Below, piece after piece: positions 1 through 12,559 of a DNA stretch of 64,000 nt (position 1 is its first letter; every line of letters starts with the position of its first letter). The DNA is from Mycolicibacterium rhodesiae JS60. Its GTDB lineage: Bacteria; Actinomycetota; Actinomycetes; Mycobacteriales; Mycobacteriaceae. The stretch spans positions 124,001 through 188,000 of the forward strand of contig AGIQ01000002.1 of NCBI GenBank assembly GCA_000230935.2. Direction: 5' to 3'. The notes under the pieces are model-generated. The model was not told the DNA's origin and did no database searches. It was given only the letters and a program-made list of their open reading frames with translations. A program made the position numbers and the translations under genes.

Positions 1-15
1 GAGCGCTCTCAGTGG

Positions 16-3000
16 TCACTGGTCTTGCTTCTCCTCGGCGTCGATACGGTTGATCGCCTCGCTCATGTGGGCGCCAACCTTGGCGATGTACGGTTCGTCG
101 ATCGCTTGGATGTGCTCACCGCCGATCGGCACAACCTCCAGGTCGGCGACGAATTGTCCCCAGCCGCCGTCGGGTTGGCGAACGGCGTAGCGCGGCTCGA
201 ACATGATCGCGTCATCGTGGTAGCGCTCGGCCATGTACAGCACGACATGTCCCTCATAGGGCTCGATGTTCGCGGTGTCCAGCGCCCGGTTGTCCAGATA
301 CGACGTGCGCTGGTGCTCGATGATGCCGCCCGGGATGTCGACCCCGGCCTGCTTGACCGCGTCCAGGACGAACTTGACCTGGCCTTCGTCGTCGAGCTCT
401 TCGAGCTGCTCGTAAGGGATCTCGGGGATCTCGACGTTGAACGTGCGCGAGGCGAACAAGGCGTAGCGATCCCAGCGGGCACGGATCTCCTCCTTGGTTT
501 GCGGCACCTCCTCGCCGGCACGCACCGTGTCGATCAGCCCGACGAAGCGGACATCGCAGCCGTTGCGCTTGAGCCCGACCGCACAGGCGTACGCCAGCGC
601 CCCGCCCAGCGACCAGCCGGTGAGGATATAGGGGCCAGCGCCATGTATTTCCATCAGCTTCGGCACGTATTCGGCAGCGCGCTCCTCGATCGATCCCTCG
701 ACCCGCTCCAGCCCGTAGATCGGGGTGTCGGCGGGCAGCCGCTTCATCAGCGGCTCGTAGACCACCGTCGATCCGCCGGCCGGATGGAAGACGAACACCG
801 GGGTCTGCGCGCTGCCCTCTTGCGGAGCGCGCAGAATCCGCACGAACCCGTCGACCACACCCTCTTCGAGCTGGGCGCGAACGATGGTGGACAGCGCCTC
901 GATCGTCTTGGCGGACTTGACCTCATCGACGCTGATGACACCCTCGGCACGCTCCGACAGCCGGTCGGCCATCTTCGTGGCCGCCGCGTCGTCGAGCGCG
1001 GGCAGCTCGTTGAAGATGCCGCCCGGCGACTTTCCGGTGACGATCGCCCACGTCGCGAACGTCACGCGTTCGGCGGCGTCACGCGGCGGCACGTCGGCAC
1101 CGAGAGCCTCGGCGACGGCCTCCTGGGTCAGCACCTTGGCTGCCGCGGCTGCCGCCGTGGACTTCGCCTCTCCCGTCGCTTCGCTCGCCCTGGGCCCAGG
1201 TCCCGCGGGATCTGTTGGCGGCGGCGGGATTGTCGGCTCGGATTCGGTTGCGATCGGGTGGCCCGCTTCGGCGAGCTTTGCCTCGAGTTCGGCGACCGTG
1301 CTGGCCCCGCCCATCAGCTCAGCTTGTTCGGCGGCGATCTCCTGCGCCGTCTTGCCCTTCTGCGTCTCGGCAAGCTCCTCGACCTCGTCGCGGTGCTCGA
1401 TCGCGTACTGGATCAGCTTTTCGACGGCGTACAGGTTGGCGTCGCGCACCGCGGTCAGCTGGATCGGCGGCAGGTCGAAGTCGTACTCGACGCGGTTCTT
1501 GATGCGAACCGCCATCAGCGAATCCAGGCCCAGCTCGATCAGCGGCACCTCCCACGGCAGATCCTCGGGCTCATAGCCCATCGCCCCGCCGACGATCGCC
1601 GCGAGCCGGTCATGCACGGTCTCACCGGTGTCGGGTGACCACTTGGCGAACCCGGCAGCAAGGCCGGCACCCGCAGTCAGGTTGTCGGACAAGATATCTG
1701 CGTCGTCGTCCTCTTCCACAGCCGCCACCGCAGGTGCGCTTACGGCGGTACCCGTCGCCACGGCAGACGGCAGCGCTGACACCGCACCGCCGCGGGTGAC
1801 GACGGCGTCGTAGACCAGCGTGAACGACTCGTCGATCCGCGCATGCACCTGCACCGAGGCGCCACCGGGATGGCGGGTCAGCGTCGTCACCAGCCGGGCA
1901 CCGTCGCCGACGACCGCGCGCTGTTCGGATGCCGTCAGCTTCGCGTCGGGAAGAACCTGCGCCGCAGCGGATTTCACCAGTGCGGCCAGGTCGGTCTGGC
2001 CCTTGGGCGAGTACTCCCAGACGTGGCGGCCGTCAGGGGTGGCGACGTGGTTACCCGGCATCATCACCGAGCTGTCGCCGGTGAACTGCGCGTCCAGCCA
2101 GTGCGGCTTGCGCTTGAACCGGGTCGGCGGGATGTGAGCGAAGTCGCCGGCCTCGAAGAGGGTGCGCAGATCGAGGTCGTGGCCATAGACGTAGAGCTGG
2201 GCCATGGCCGCGACCATGGACTCCACCTCGTCCTGCTTGCGGGCCAACGTGGCGATCAGCTGCCCGTCGTGCAGGCCGGCCGAGGCCGTGGTCAGCCCAA
2301 CCTGCATGAGCGCCACCGGATTCGGCGCCAGCTCCAGGAAGGTGGTGTAGCCGTTGTCCACTGCGTTGCGGATGCCGTGGGTGAAGTAGACGCTGTGGCG
2401 CAGCCCTTTCTTCCAGTACTCGACATCGTGGATCGGCTCGCCGCCAGGGCGGATGTAGCTGCCCTCGTGCACCGTCGAGAAGTAACCGGTGTGCAGCGGG
2501 TGTGGCTCGATGCCCTGCAACTCGGCGGCGAGCTCGCCCAGCAGCGGGTCCATCTGCTGGGTGTGGCTGGCGCCCTTGGTCTGCAGCTTGCGGGCGAACT
2601 TGCCCTCGGACTCGGCGCGGGCGATGATCGCGTCGACCTGCTCGGGCGGACCGCCGATGACGGTCTGTGTCGGGGCGGCGTATACGCACACCTCGAGACC
2701 CGGGAAGTCGGAGAACACGGTCTTGATCTCTTCGGCGGAGTACTCCACCAGCGCCATCAGACGGATGTACTCACCGAACAGCATCGCCTCGCCCTCACCC
2801 ATGAGGTGCGCGCGGGAGCAGATGGCGCGCGTGGCGTCGGCCAGCGACAGACCCCCGGCGAAGTACGCGGCGGCCGCCTCTCCGAGTGACTGGCCAACCA
2901 CGGCGGCGGGTTTCGCGCCGTGGTGCTTGAGCAGTTCACCGAGTGCGATCTGGAGGGCGAAGATCACCGTCTGGACCACTTCGATGGGGTATTCGCAGGT

Positions 3001-5361
3001 CTCGTTGGTGTAGTCGATCGCGTCGTCGAGGATCAGCTCGACAACCGAGTAGCCGCGCTCGTCCTGGATGTGCGCGTCTACCTTGTTGATCCATTCGGCG
3101 AACACCGGATCGCGCAGGTACAGGCTCTTGCCCATCTTGCGGTGCTGCGCACCGAATCCGGCCAGCACCCACACCGGTCCGTTGGTCACCGGCCCGTCCG
3201 CGCTGTACACCAGCGGGCTCTGCTTGCCGTCGGCGATCGCGCGCAGACCCTTGACCGCCTCGTCGTGGTCGTGGGCCAGAACGATGGCGCGCGAGCGGCC
3301 GTGGTTGCGCCGCGACAGCGAGCGCCCAATGGCCTCCAGCGAGGTCGCCCGGCCCTCCGGGCTGTCCACCCAGTCGGCCAGTTCGGCGGCAGTGGTCCGC
3401 TTACGCGAGGTGAGGAACCCCGAAACTGCCAGCGGCACAACGGGAACAGGCTTCTCAGCCGACTCCCACTCAGCCCGGGCAGCCTCGATCAGTTCCAGCG
3501 CCTCGTCGGTCAGGCCGGGCAGCTCCGGCTCGGCGTCCTCGGCGAACGCGCTGGCCGACGCCGCATACTCGTCGTCGTCGGCGTCGTCGTCGCTGTCCGA
3601 TGCTCTTCGCGCAAGCGGCTCATCGACGAATTCGCCGTACTCGTCCATCCGAACCCCGCCGACATAGCCGGCGTTGGGGTCGGCCGCGGCTTTCTCCGCG
3701 ACCGGCTCGGAGTCCGCCACCGGCGGGGCCAGATCCGAGGGCAGCACCTCGCGCAACACCAGGTGCGCGTTCGCGCCGCCGAAGCCGAACCCGGACACCC
3801 CGGCGATCGCATGGCCGCTGTAGCGGGGCCAGTCGGAGACCTTGTCGGCCACCCGCATTCGGATGTCGTCGAAGTCGATGTAGGGGTTGGGCCCGGCATA
3901 GTTGATCGACGGCGGAACCTTGTCACGACTCAGCGACAGCGCCACCTTCGCCAGACTGGCGGCGCCGGCGGCCGATTCCAGGTGTCCCACATTGGATTTC
4001 ACTGCACCCAGCAGCGCCGGCTGGTCGGCGGCACGGCCCCGGCCGATCACCCGCCCGAGCGCGTCGGCCTCGATCGGGTCGCCAAGGATGGTGCCGGTGC
4101 CGTGTGCCTCGATGTAATCGACTGTGCGCGGGTTGATTCCGGCGTTCTTGTAGGCCTTGCGCAGCACGTCGGCTTGTGCGTCTGGGTTGGGCGCGAGCAT
4201 GCCGTTCGAGCGCCCGTCGTGGTTGATCGCGCTACCGGCGATGACAGCGAGGATCTCGTCGCCGTCGCGGCGGGCGTCACTCAGGCGCTTGAGCACCAGC
4301 ATGCCGCCGCCCTCGGAGCGTGAATATCCGTTGGCGTCAGACGAAAACGACTTGATCAGGCCATCCGGTGCTAGCACACCGCCGACCTCGTCGAAGCCCA
4401 CGGTCACCAGCGGGGTGATCAACGCGTTGACGCCGCCGACGAGGGCGACATCGGCCTCACCGGAGCGCAGTGCCTGCACACCGTGATGCGCGGCAACAAG
4501 GGAGCTCGAGCAGGCGGTGTCGACTGACACCGACGGTCCGCGGAAGTCGTAGAAATAGGACACCCGGTTGGCGATGATCGCGCTCTGGTTGCCCGTGATC
4601 GCGTAGGGGTGGGCAACCGACGGGTCGGACAGTGACAGGAAGCTGTAGTCGTTGTTGGAGGATCCGATGTACACCGCGACATCGGCGCCGCGCAGGCTCG
4701 ACGCCGGGATGCGCGCGTTCTCCAGCGCCTCCCAGGTGAGCTCCAGCGCCATCCGCTGCTGCGGATCCATGTTGTCGGCTTCCATCTTCGACAGCGCGAA
4801 GAACTCGGCGTCGAAGCCCTTGATGTCGGACAGGTAGCCGCCGCGGGTCGCGGCCTTGGCCACCCGCTCGGCGATCCGCGGTTCGGAGAGGAACTCCGAC
4901 CAGCGGCCCTCCGGCAGATCCGAGATGCCGCTGCGGCCCTCCAACAGGGCCGTCCACATCTCGTCGGGGGTGTTCATGTCACCGGGGAACCGGGTCGAAA
5001 CACCCACGATCGCAATGTCTTCGACGCCGTCGGCGCGCGACCAGTCTTCGCTGTCGCCGTCGAATTCGACCTCCGGTTCACCCTCGATGATCACCGTGGC
5101 CAGCGACTCGATGGTGGGGTGGCGGAAGGCCACCGTCGCAGTGAGCGTGACGCCGGTCAGGTCCTCGATATCGCTGGCCATCGCGACCGCATCTCGAGAG
5201 GACAGGCCCAGCTCGACCATCGGTGTGGACTCGTCGATGGCGTCGGGACCCTGCCCGGTCGCGTTGGCCACCCAGTTGCGCAGCCATTCGCGCATCTCCT
5301 GCACCGTCATGTCGGTGCGCGGGGGAACGTCGGGTGTTTCGGGCGTTTCTGATTCAGACAT
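16..5361 (-). CDS. pks13: Polyketide synthase Pks13, mycolate condensase
   Basis: This 1781-residue protein performs the final Claisen-type condensation of the meromycolyl and carboxylated alpha chains in mycolic acid synthesis. Domains run N-ACP, ketosynthase, acyltransferase, C-ACP, thioesterase. The N-ACP carries its phosphopantetheine serine at Ser55 in GLSSRD, the same number as in M. tuberculosis. The ketosynthase has DTACSSS (Cys284), the acyltransferase GQSLGEA, the second ACP LGLDSLM, and the thioesterase GWSLGG with Ser1584, Asp1611 and His1749 spaced as in the known triad. It is about 50 residues longer than the M. tuberculosis protein (1733), mainly in acidic or Ala/Pro linkers. 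It lies 62 bases downstream of fadD32, its substrate-loading partner, so the two are probably co-transcribed. The ATG at 5361 is in a normal position. accD4 would be expected just beyond base 1. Confidence 0.98.
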   Translation of the reverse strand: MSESETPETPDVPPRTDMTVQEMREWLRNWVANATGQGPDAIDESTPMVELGLSSRDAVAMASDIEDLTGVTLTATVAFRHPTIESLATVIIEGEPEVEFDGDSEDWSRADGVEDIAIVGVSTRFPGDMNTPDEMWTALLEGRSGISDLPEGRWSEFLSEPRIAERVAKAATRGGYLSDIKGFDAEFFALSKMEADNMDPQQRMALELTWEALENARIPASSLRGADVAVYIGSSNNDYSFLSLSDPSVAHPYAITGNQSAIIANRVSYFYDFRGPSVSVDTACSSSLVAAHHGVQALRSGEADVALVGGVNALITPLVTVGFDEVGGVLAPDGLIKSFSSDANGYSRSEGGGMLVLKRLSDARRDGDEILAVIAGSAINHDGRSNGMLAPNPDAQADVLRKAYKNAGINPRTVDYIEAHGTGTILGDPIEADALGRVIGRGRAADQPALLGAVKSNVGHLESAAGAASLAKVALSLSRDKVPPSINYAGPNPYIDFDDIRMRVADKVSDWPRYSGHAIAGVSGFGFGGANAHLVLREVLPSDLAPPVADSEPVAEKAAADPNAGYVGGVRMDEYGEFVDEPLARRASDSDDDADDDEYAASASAFAEDAEPELPGLTDEALELIEAARAEWESAEKPVPVVPLAVSGFLTSRKRTTAAELADWVDSPEGRATSLEAIGRSLSRRNHGRSRAIVLAHDHDEAVKGLRAIADGKQSPLVYSADGPVTNGPVWVLAGFGAQHRKMGKSLYLRDPVFAEWINKVDAHIQDERGYSVVELILDDAIDYTNETCEYPIEVVQTVIFALQIALGELLKHHGAKPAAVVGQSLGEAAAAYFAGGLSLADATRAICSRAHLMGEGEAMLFGEYIRLMALVEYSAEEIKTVFSDFPGLEVCVYAAPTQTVIGGPPEQVDAIIARAESEGKFARKLQTKGASHTQQMDPLLGELAAELQGIEPHPLHTGYFSTVHEGSYIRPGGEPIHDVEYWKKGLRHSVYFTHGIRNAVDNGYTTFLELAPNPVALMQVGLTTASAGLHDGQLIATLARKQDEVESMVAAMAQLYVYGHDLDLRTLFEAGDFAHIPPTRFKRKPHWLDAQFTGDSSVMMPGNHVATPDGRHVWEYSPKGQTDLAALVKSAAAQVLPDAKLTASEQRAVVGDGARLVTTLTRHPGGASVQVHARIDESFTLVYDAVVTRGGAVSALPSAVATGTAVSAPAVAAVEEDDDADILSDNLTAGAGLAAGFAKWSPDTGETVHDRLAAIVGGAMGYEPEDLPWEVPLIELGLDSLMAVRIKNRVEYDFDLPPIQLTAVRDANLYAVEKLIQYAIEHRDEVEELAETQKGKTAQEIAAEQAELMGGASTVAELEAKLAEAGHPIATESEPTIPPPPTDPAGPGPRASEATGEAKSTAAAAAAKVLTQEAVAEALGADVPPRDAAERVTFATWAIVTGKSPGGIFNELPALDDAAATKMADRLSERAEGVISVDEVKSAKTIEALSTIVRAQLEEGVVDGFVRILRAPQEGSAQTPVFVFHPAGGSTVVYEPLMKRLPADTPIYGLERVEGSIEERAAEYVPKLMEIHGAGPYILTGWSLGGALAYACAVGLKRNGCDVRFVGLIDTVRAGEEVPQTKEEIRARWDRYALFASRTFNVEIPEIPYEQLEELDDEGQVKFVLDAVKQAGVDIPGGIIEHQRTSYLDNRALDTANIEPYEGHVVLYMAERYHDDAIMFEPRYAVRQPDGGWGQFVADLEVVPIGGEHIQAIDEPYIAKVGAHMSEAINRIDAEEKQDQ

Positions 5362-5423
5362 GAGGCCTCACATCGTGCGAAGGGGCGGCCACCCCTTCGT
5401 CGCTTGAGAACTTGCTTCGGTCG

Positions 5424-7316
5424 TCATTCCGATTCATCGGGGAAGGCATTGGCCACCTTCCCGCTGCGCAGGGTGCCGTCCAGATAGGCCGACCGGCAGG
5501 CTCGGCGACCGATCTTGCCGCTCGAGGTTCGCGGGATGGCGCCCGCCGGCGTGAGGAGCACGTCGCGGACCGTCACGCCGTGGCGTACCGCGATGGCCGC
5601 GCGGATGTCGTCGGAGATCGGCCCCAGCTCCATCTTGTGCGAACCCGGTGCACGCTCGGCGACGATGACCAGCTGCTCGGAGCTGTCACTGGCGTCGCGC
5701 TTGAGGCCGGCATGCGCGTTGTCGAACACCTCGTCGGGCAGCTGGTTGGCGGGCACCGAGAACGCCGCAACGAAACCGGTGCGCACGGCCTTGGTGGACT
5801 CCTGCGCGGAGTACTCCAGGTCCTGCGGGTAGTGGTTGCGGCCGTCGATGATCACCAGGTCCTTGACCCGGCCGGTGATGTAGAGCTCGCCGTCGTGGAA
5901 CGCGCCGAGGTCGCCGGTGCGCACCCAGGTCGCCTCATCGGCGGCACCCTCGGCATGCGACGGGCTGGTCCGCGACTTGAGGATGTTCTGGAACGTCGCG
6001 ACGGTCTCGTCGGGCTTGTTCCAGTAGCCGGTGCCCATGTTCTGGCCGCTGATCCAGATCTCGCCGATCTGGCCGTCCGGCAGCTCGGTGGCGGTGTCGT
6101 TGTCGACGATCACCGCCCATTCGGCGACGCCGACCTTGCCCGCCGAGGCCTGCGCCACCGCCGTCGGCGAATCATCGGGCACGACGACGAACGTGCCGCT
6201 GTTGAGCTGGTCACGGTCGACGGAGACGATCTTCGGCTCTTCGGCCGACGGTGTGGTCGACACGAACAGGGTCGCCTCGGCCAGGCCGTAGGACGGCTTG
6301 ATGGCCTTGGGCTGGAAGCCGAACGGACTGAACGCATCGTTGAACCGCTGCACGGTGGCGGCCGAGATCGGCTCGCTGCCGTTGAGGATGGCCTTGACCT
6401 TGGACAGATCCAACGGCTCTTCGTCGTCTTTGGGCACCCCGCGCGCAGCGGCGTGGTCGAACGCGAAATTCGGGGCAACCGAGATGGTGCCTCCGGTGTC
6501 GCCCTCCCGGTAGGCCAGCTCACGGATCCAGCGGCCGGGCCTGCGGACGAACGCCGCGGGGGTCATGAACGTGAAGTAGTGACCGATCATCGCCGGCAGC
6601 AGCGCGGTGACCAGGCCCATGTCGTGGAAGAACGGGAGCCAGGAAACGCCCCGGTCGCCTTCCTCACCCTCGAGAGCCTCGATCACCTGCACCACGTTGG
6701 TGGCCAGGTTCAGGTGGGTGATCTGCACACCGCTGGGGATCCTGGTGGAGCCGGAGGTGTACTGCAGGTAGGCGATGGTGCTCTCGTCAACGGCGTTGAA
6801 AGGCTCCCAGGTGGCCCCGACCTCGTCGGGAATCGCATCCACCGCAATCACGCGGGGCCGCTCCTTGGCCGGGCGGCTGCGGAAGAATTTGCGGACACCT
6901 TCGGCAGCGTCGGTGGTGGTCAAGATCGCGGATGCGCCGCAGTCGTCCAACACCGCGTGCAACCGGCCGACGTGCCCGGGCTCCGACGGGTCGAACAACG
7001 GGACTGCGATCCGGCCCGAGTACATGGTGCCGAAGAAGGCAACGAGGTAGTTGAGGTTCTGCGGGCACAGGATGGCGACCCGGTCGCCGGGCTGGGTGAC
7101 CTGCTGCAGCCGGGCAGCGACGGCGCGGTTGCGGGCGCCGAAGTCGGCCCAGGTGAGTTCACGGACGACACCGTCGCGCTCGACGGAGAAGTCCAGGAAG
7201 CGGTAGGCGATCTTGTCACCGCGGACCTTGGCCCAGCGTTCCACGTGTTTGACCACGCTGGCGCCCTCGGGGAAGGTGATCAGGCCGTTCTTGATGAACG
7301 GATTGTGGAACGGCAT
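5424..7316 (-). CDS. fadD32: Long-chain fatty acid-AMP ligase FadD32
   Basis: FadD32 activates the meromycolic acid as an acyl-adenylate and transfers it to the N-terminal ACP of Pks13. The 630-residue protein has the adenylation P-loop [11 protein letters not shown] around residues 180-190, the Tyr-Gly-Leu-Ala-Glu motif YGLAEAT, and the C-terminal TGDLG and GRxKDLVI motifs of the FAAL subgroup. An AGGAG ribosome-binding site lies a few bases before the ATG at 7316. The gene sits immediately upstream of pks13 in the same orientation, the universal mycobacterial arrangement. Length and motifs match the M. tuberculosis protein (637 residues). Identification is secure. Confidence 0.98.
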   Translation of the reverse strand: MPFHNPFIKNGLITFPEGASVVKHVERWAKVRGDKIAYRFLDFSVERDGVVRELTWADFGARNRAVAARLQQVTQPGDRVAILCPQNLNYLVAFFGTMYSGRIAVPLFDPSEPGHVGRLHAVLDDCGASAILTTTDAAEGVRKFFRSRPAKERPRVIAVDAIPDEVGATWEPFNAVDESTIAYLQYTSGSTRIPSGVQITHLNLATNVVQVIEALEGEEGDRGVSWLPFFHDMGLVTALLPAMIGHYFTFMTPAAFVRRPGRWIRELAYREGDTGGTISVAPNFAFDHAAARGVPKDDEEPLDLSKVKAILNGSEPISAATVQRFNDAFSPFGFQPKAIKPSYGLAEATLFVSTTPSAEEPKIVSVDRDQLNSGTFVVVPDDSPTAVAQASAGKVGVAEWAVIVDNDTATELPDGQIGEIWISGQNMGTGYWNKPDETVATFQNILKSRTSPSHAEGAADEATWVRTGDLGAFHDGELYITGRVKDLVIIDGRNHYPQDLEYSAQESTKAVRTGFVAAFSVPANQLPDEVFDNAHAGLKRDASDSSEQLVIVAERAPGSHKMELGPISDDIRAAIAVRHGVTVRDVLLTPAGAIPRTSSGKIGRRACRSAYLDGTLRSGKVANAFPDESE

Positions 7317-7550
7317 ACCAATCTCCTGTCAGAACACATCTGTGTCGGGCCCTGCGGCGGCCGCGCATGACATCGCGCCACCGGTCGCCCTGCGTCGCGG
7401 GCCCCAAACCTCCAGATCGTACAGAGCCATCTTCGCCCTGACTGGGACGAAGATGACCGGGGCGCCATCGGCGCGTGCAGCTCTTATTTTCTTCTTAATG
7501 TTAGGCGTAGTAGCGGCAGCGGCCAAATCATGACCACCGGCGCGTCCACG
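7317..7550. promoter_or_regulatory. Intergenic region upstream of fadD32
   Basis: These 234 bases separate the Rv3802c-like gene from fadD32, both on the minus strand. On the minus strand a TACGAT hexamer (plus-strand 7417-7422) is a plausible -10 element about 100 bases before the fadD32 ATG, but no convincing -35 was recognised. I therefore infer a promoter for the fadD32-pks13 unit here with low certainty. No other gene or RNA is visible. Confidence 0.35.
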
Positions 7551-8570
7551 TCAGCCATGTTTCGGGTGCGGCGCGTTCTCGATGAGGTTCTGTGCCCAGC
7601 TCAGCGTCCACTGCGTGGAGGTTTGGCCGTCGAGGTTCCAGAACTGCGGTGTGTTGTACAACGCGTGCACCGGTTGTCCGGCGCCGCCGGCCAGCACGTC
7701 CAGCGTGGTCGGCAGGTTGGTGATGTTGAACGCTTCCTGCGGTGCCGCGCAGATCAGGTCACCGGCCGCACAAATCTCGTTGGTGCGATTGTTCAGCGCA
7801 CCGAATCCGCCGGGGCGCTCGCCGGTCATCGTCAGGCCCATCGCGGATAGCGCCGGCAGCTCGTGCAGCGTGATCTCGGCCCCCTGGCCGGGCGGGTTCG
7901 GACCGATGTCCTGCCCGACACCCGCCTGGCGGCGGCCGTCGGCGATCAGCGTCACACCGAGGACCAGATCCTCGTCGACCGGACCGCGCCCATTGCCGAT
8001 ATCGCTGGCGATGTCACCGGCAATCACCGCGCCCTGCGAGAAGCCGATCAGGACATAGCTGGTCAGCGGGCAGCGGTTGGTCATGTCGGTCATCGCCTGG
8101 ACCGCACCCCGGGTGCCCTCGGCGCGGCTGTCGTTGTACGACATCTGCTTGTCCGACGACAGCGGGTTATGGAACTGCGCGGTGTAGGGAACGGTGTAGA
8201 CCTCCAGCCGGTCGCGGCCGAACTGGGCGGAGAGCGGCCGGGAGACACTGCCGAGCAGCGCGAGCGGGAACTGGGTCGGGTTCAGCGGATCGTCGGTCGG
8301 CCACGATTCCCAAGTGCCGGGAACGACGACGGTCATGACGTCCGGGCAGCTGGCGTCCTGGAACTCCGGCCGTGGTTTGGCGGCCCCCGGTGAACTGGTC
8401 GGCGGGAGCGCCGTCGGCGGCACGGCCGACGGCGGCGATTCCGGGCGCCGCACGACGATGACGATGATGGCGACGACGAGAGCGACGACGACGGCCATCG
8501 CGCCGGCGGCGACCAGGCCGAGGATGCGGTGACGTCGACGCCGGGCATTGGTCCGGGAGTTTCGAGCCAT
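7551..8570 (-). CDS. culp6: Cutinase-like lipase/thioesterase (Rv3802c, Culp6 family)
   Basis: Homologue of the essential envelope phospholipase/thioesterase Rv3802c, which is linked to mycolate metabolism. The 339-residue protein begins with an Arg-rich stretch and one hydrophobic segment (about residues 15-40), so it is exported or membrane-anchored. A Pro/Ser linker follows, then the cutinase domain with the nucleophile elbow GFSQG (Ser178). The catalytic Asp and His should lie in the segments after residue 240, but I did not fix them individually. It lies in the same place as in M. tuberculosis, between fbpD and fadD32, except that a small lipoprotein gene has intervened upstream. Confidence 0.93.
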   Translation of the reverse strand: MARNSRTNARRRRHRILGLVAAGAMAVVVALVVAIIVIVVRRPESPPSAVPPTALPPTSSPGAAKPRPEFQDASCPDVMTVVVPGTWESWPTDDPLNPTQFPLALLGSVSRPLSAQFGRDRLEVYTVPYTAQFHNPLSSDKQMSYNDSRAEGTRGAVQAMTDMTNRCPLTSYVLIGFSQGAVIAGDIASDIGNGRGPVDEDLVLGVTLIADGRRQAGVGQDIGPNPPGQGAEITLHELPALSAMGLTMTGERPGGFGALNNRTNEICAAGDLICAAPQEAFNITNLPTTLDVLAGGAGQPVHALYNTPQFWNLDGQTSTQWTLSWAQNLIENAPHPKHG

Positions 8571-8592
8571 GGGAAGGGGCGTTGTCTTCCTG

Positions 8593-9039
8593 TCAGCAGA
8601 GCCGCTGGGTAGCGATCCGGATGTAGTCGGCGGTGGCCTCAGTCACCTGCGGCTCTGGGGCGGTGTGCGGTGATATCGGCGTACCCGAATCGCTGACGTC
8701 GCTGCGCACCATGGGCGTGATGTAGTCCCAGACTGCCTGATCGCTTTGACCGGCCGCGTGGGCCTGGCAGACGTGGGAGCCGATGCTCAATGCTTCCAAC
8801 TCGCTCGACGGGTACACGCCCGCGGCGGAGAGTGCGTCGAGGAATGCGCGCTGCGCCGGCGTGACGTTGAGCTTGGTGGACTGCAGGTCGACATCAGGGC
8901 CCGGCAGCGCGCCCTGGCCGTGCACGGCGCCGTAGGTCTGGGCCGGCGCGGCGGTGGTCACCAGGTCCTCGCCGGAACTGCAGGCCGCCATCAGCCAGGC
9001 CGCAGAGGCCACGAAGCCGATCACGAACGAGCGCTGCAC
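8593..9039 (-). CDS. Small DUF732-type lipoprotein
   Basis: A 148-residue predicted lipoprotein. Residues 1-19 form a signal peptide ending in the lipobox LMAAC, so Cys20 would be lipidated. The mature part resembles DUF732 proteins of mycobacteria: a short helical domain with the segment [19 protein letters not shown], and two cysteines (in SHVCQAH and at the last residue) that could form a disulphide. No enzymatic function is known for the family. It sits 22 bases upstream of the culp6 start and so is probably co-transcribed with it. M. tuberculosis has no gene at this position, so this is an insertion relative to that genome. Confidence 0.8.
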   Translation of the reverse strand: MQRSFVIGFVASAAWLMAACSSGEDLVTTAAPAQTYGAVHGQGALPGPDVDLQSTKLNVTPAQRAFLDALSAAGVYPSSELEALSIGSHVCQAHAAGQSDQAVWDYITPMVRSDVSDSGTPISPHTAPEPQVTEATADYIRIATQRLC

Positions 9040-9121
9040 GTCTCCACGGTACCGGCTGGCCGTGCGGCCCTTAGAGCTCCAAAGGATTGCGGATAGTTAA
9101 CAGTTCATCCGCAGTTGTGAC

Positions 9122-10018
9122 CTATTTGATGGCTGCGGCAACGTCGTTCGACATCGCTGCCAGCTGAGCCGACCAGTTGCCCCAGTCGTGGTTACCGCCG
9201 GTCGGGAAGTCGAAGTGGCCGTTGCGGCCGCCGAGTGAGCGGTAGTGAGCGTAGAAGGTGCGGTTGCTGCCCTGGGCCTGATCGCAGTAGCCGATCATGG
9301 CCGGCACGTCACTGCAGGTCAGCGTCTGGGGGCTGAAGATCCACAGCCGGGTGTTGTTGTCGACCAGCAGCTGGGCGTGCACGTCGGGGTCGTGCCACTT
9401 CCACCGGCCCAGCTGCGCGGCACCCCACATCGCCTGGGTGTTCACCCCGCCGAACTCGTTCATACCTGCCGTGATCGCGCCGTTGAGGAAGGTGTTCGAC
9501 GGGGTCAAGAAGCCCGACATCGACCCCGCGTAGCGGTAGCGGTCGGGGTGGAACGTCGCCTCCATCAGGGCGCCGGTGCCGCCCTGGGCGGCGCCGACGA
9601 TCGCGTGCCCACCCGGTGCCAGGCCCTTGTTGGCCGCCAGCCAGTTGGGCAGCTCATCGGATAAGAAGGTCTCCCACTGCCGGGTGCCGTCGGCTTCCCA
9701 GTTGGTGTAGAGGGTGAACGCGCCGCTGGCGGGCGCGACCACGGAGATGCCCTTACCGGCGAGGGTGTTGAACGCATTACCCGCGGTCACCCAGTTGCTC
9801 ACCGGATCGCCGGCATTGAACGCGTCCAGCAGCACCACCGCATGCGGGCCACCGCCCATGAAGGCCACCGGGATGTCGCGGCCCATGGCAGGCGAGGGCA
9901 CCATCAGGTACTCCACGTCGGCGGCGTGAGAAGCCGGCGCCGTCGCGCCCCACAGGCCGAGCGCCAGAACTGCGGCACAGACTCCCCGGAACAGGCCCGA
10001 CACACTCATCATGGTCAC
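9122..10018 (-). CDS. fbpD: MPT51/MPB51, non-catalytic antigen 85 paralogue
   Basis: A secreted alpha/beta-hydrolase-fold protein of 298 residues related to the antigen 85 complex. A signal peptide of about 32 residues ends in SHA. At the position of the mycolyltransferase nucleophile elbow (GLSMxG in Ag85) it reads GAAQGGTG, so the catalytic serine is missing. This is the hallmark of MPT51, which binds fibronectin rather than transferring mycolate. Two in-frame ATG codons (10018 and 10009) precede the signal peptide, so either may be the start. It is followed upstream by two catalytic Ag85 genes, as at fbpD-fbpA in M. tuberculosis. Confidence 0.95.
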   Translation of the reverse strand: MTMMSVSGLFRGVCAAVLALGLWGATAPASHAADVEYLMVPSPAMGRDIPVAFMGGGPHAVVLLDAFNAGDPVSNWVTAGNAFNTLAGKGISVVAPASGAFTLYTNWEADGTRQWETFLSDELPNWLAANKGLAPGGHAIVGAAQGGTGALMEATFHPDRYRYAGSMSGFLTPSNTFLNGAITAGMNEFGGVNTQAMWGAAQLGRWKWHDPDVHAQLLVDNNTRLWIFSPQTLTCSDVPAMIGYCDQAQGSNRTFYAHYRSLGGRNGHFDFPTGGNHDWGNWSAQLAAMSNDVAAAIK

Positions 10019-10168
10019 CTCAAGTCGACTCGTTTACGTACGTAGCCCCGCCCCCGCCTGCAACCGTAGTGAATCACACCGCTTACTGGCGATGGTATGG
10101 ATACGCCAACGGCGACGACCCGAAGGTCGCCGCCGTTGGGCTCGGTCGACTACTGACGCACGCGCCGA

Positions 10169-11176
<1,008 letters not shown>

Positions 11177-11294
11177 TTATTTCCATCCTTTTTTGGGTGC
11201 CGCACCGCATGCGATCAAGGGCAGCCGTGCCCTGGTAGTCAACCACATGTGGCCTGATCGTTCCTCTTCTGGAGATGTCATCGTGACCGCCTTC

Positions 11295-12559
<1,265 letters not shown>

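Noticed and set aside
25..1638. A 537-residue open frame on the plus strand
   Set aside because: It is exactly antisense to pks13, lacks a recognisable domain and has a composition typical of high-GC shadow frames.
5412..7370. A 652-residue open frame on the plus strand opposite fadD32
   Set aside because: No domain, antisense to a certain gene over its full length, with biased Arg/Gly/Val composition.
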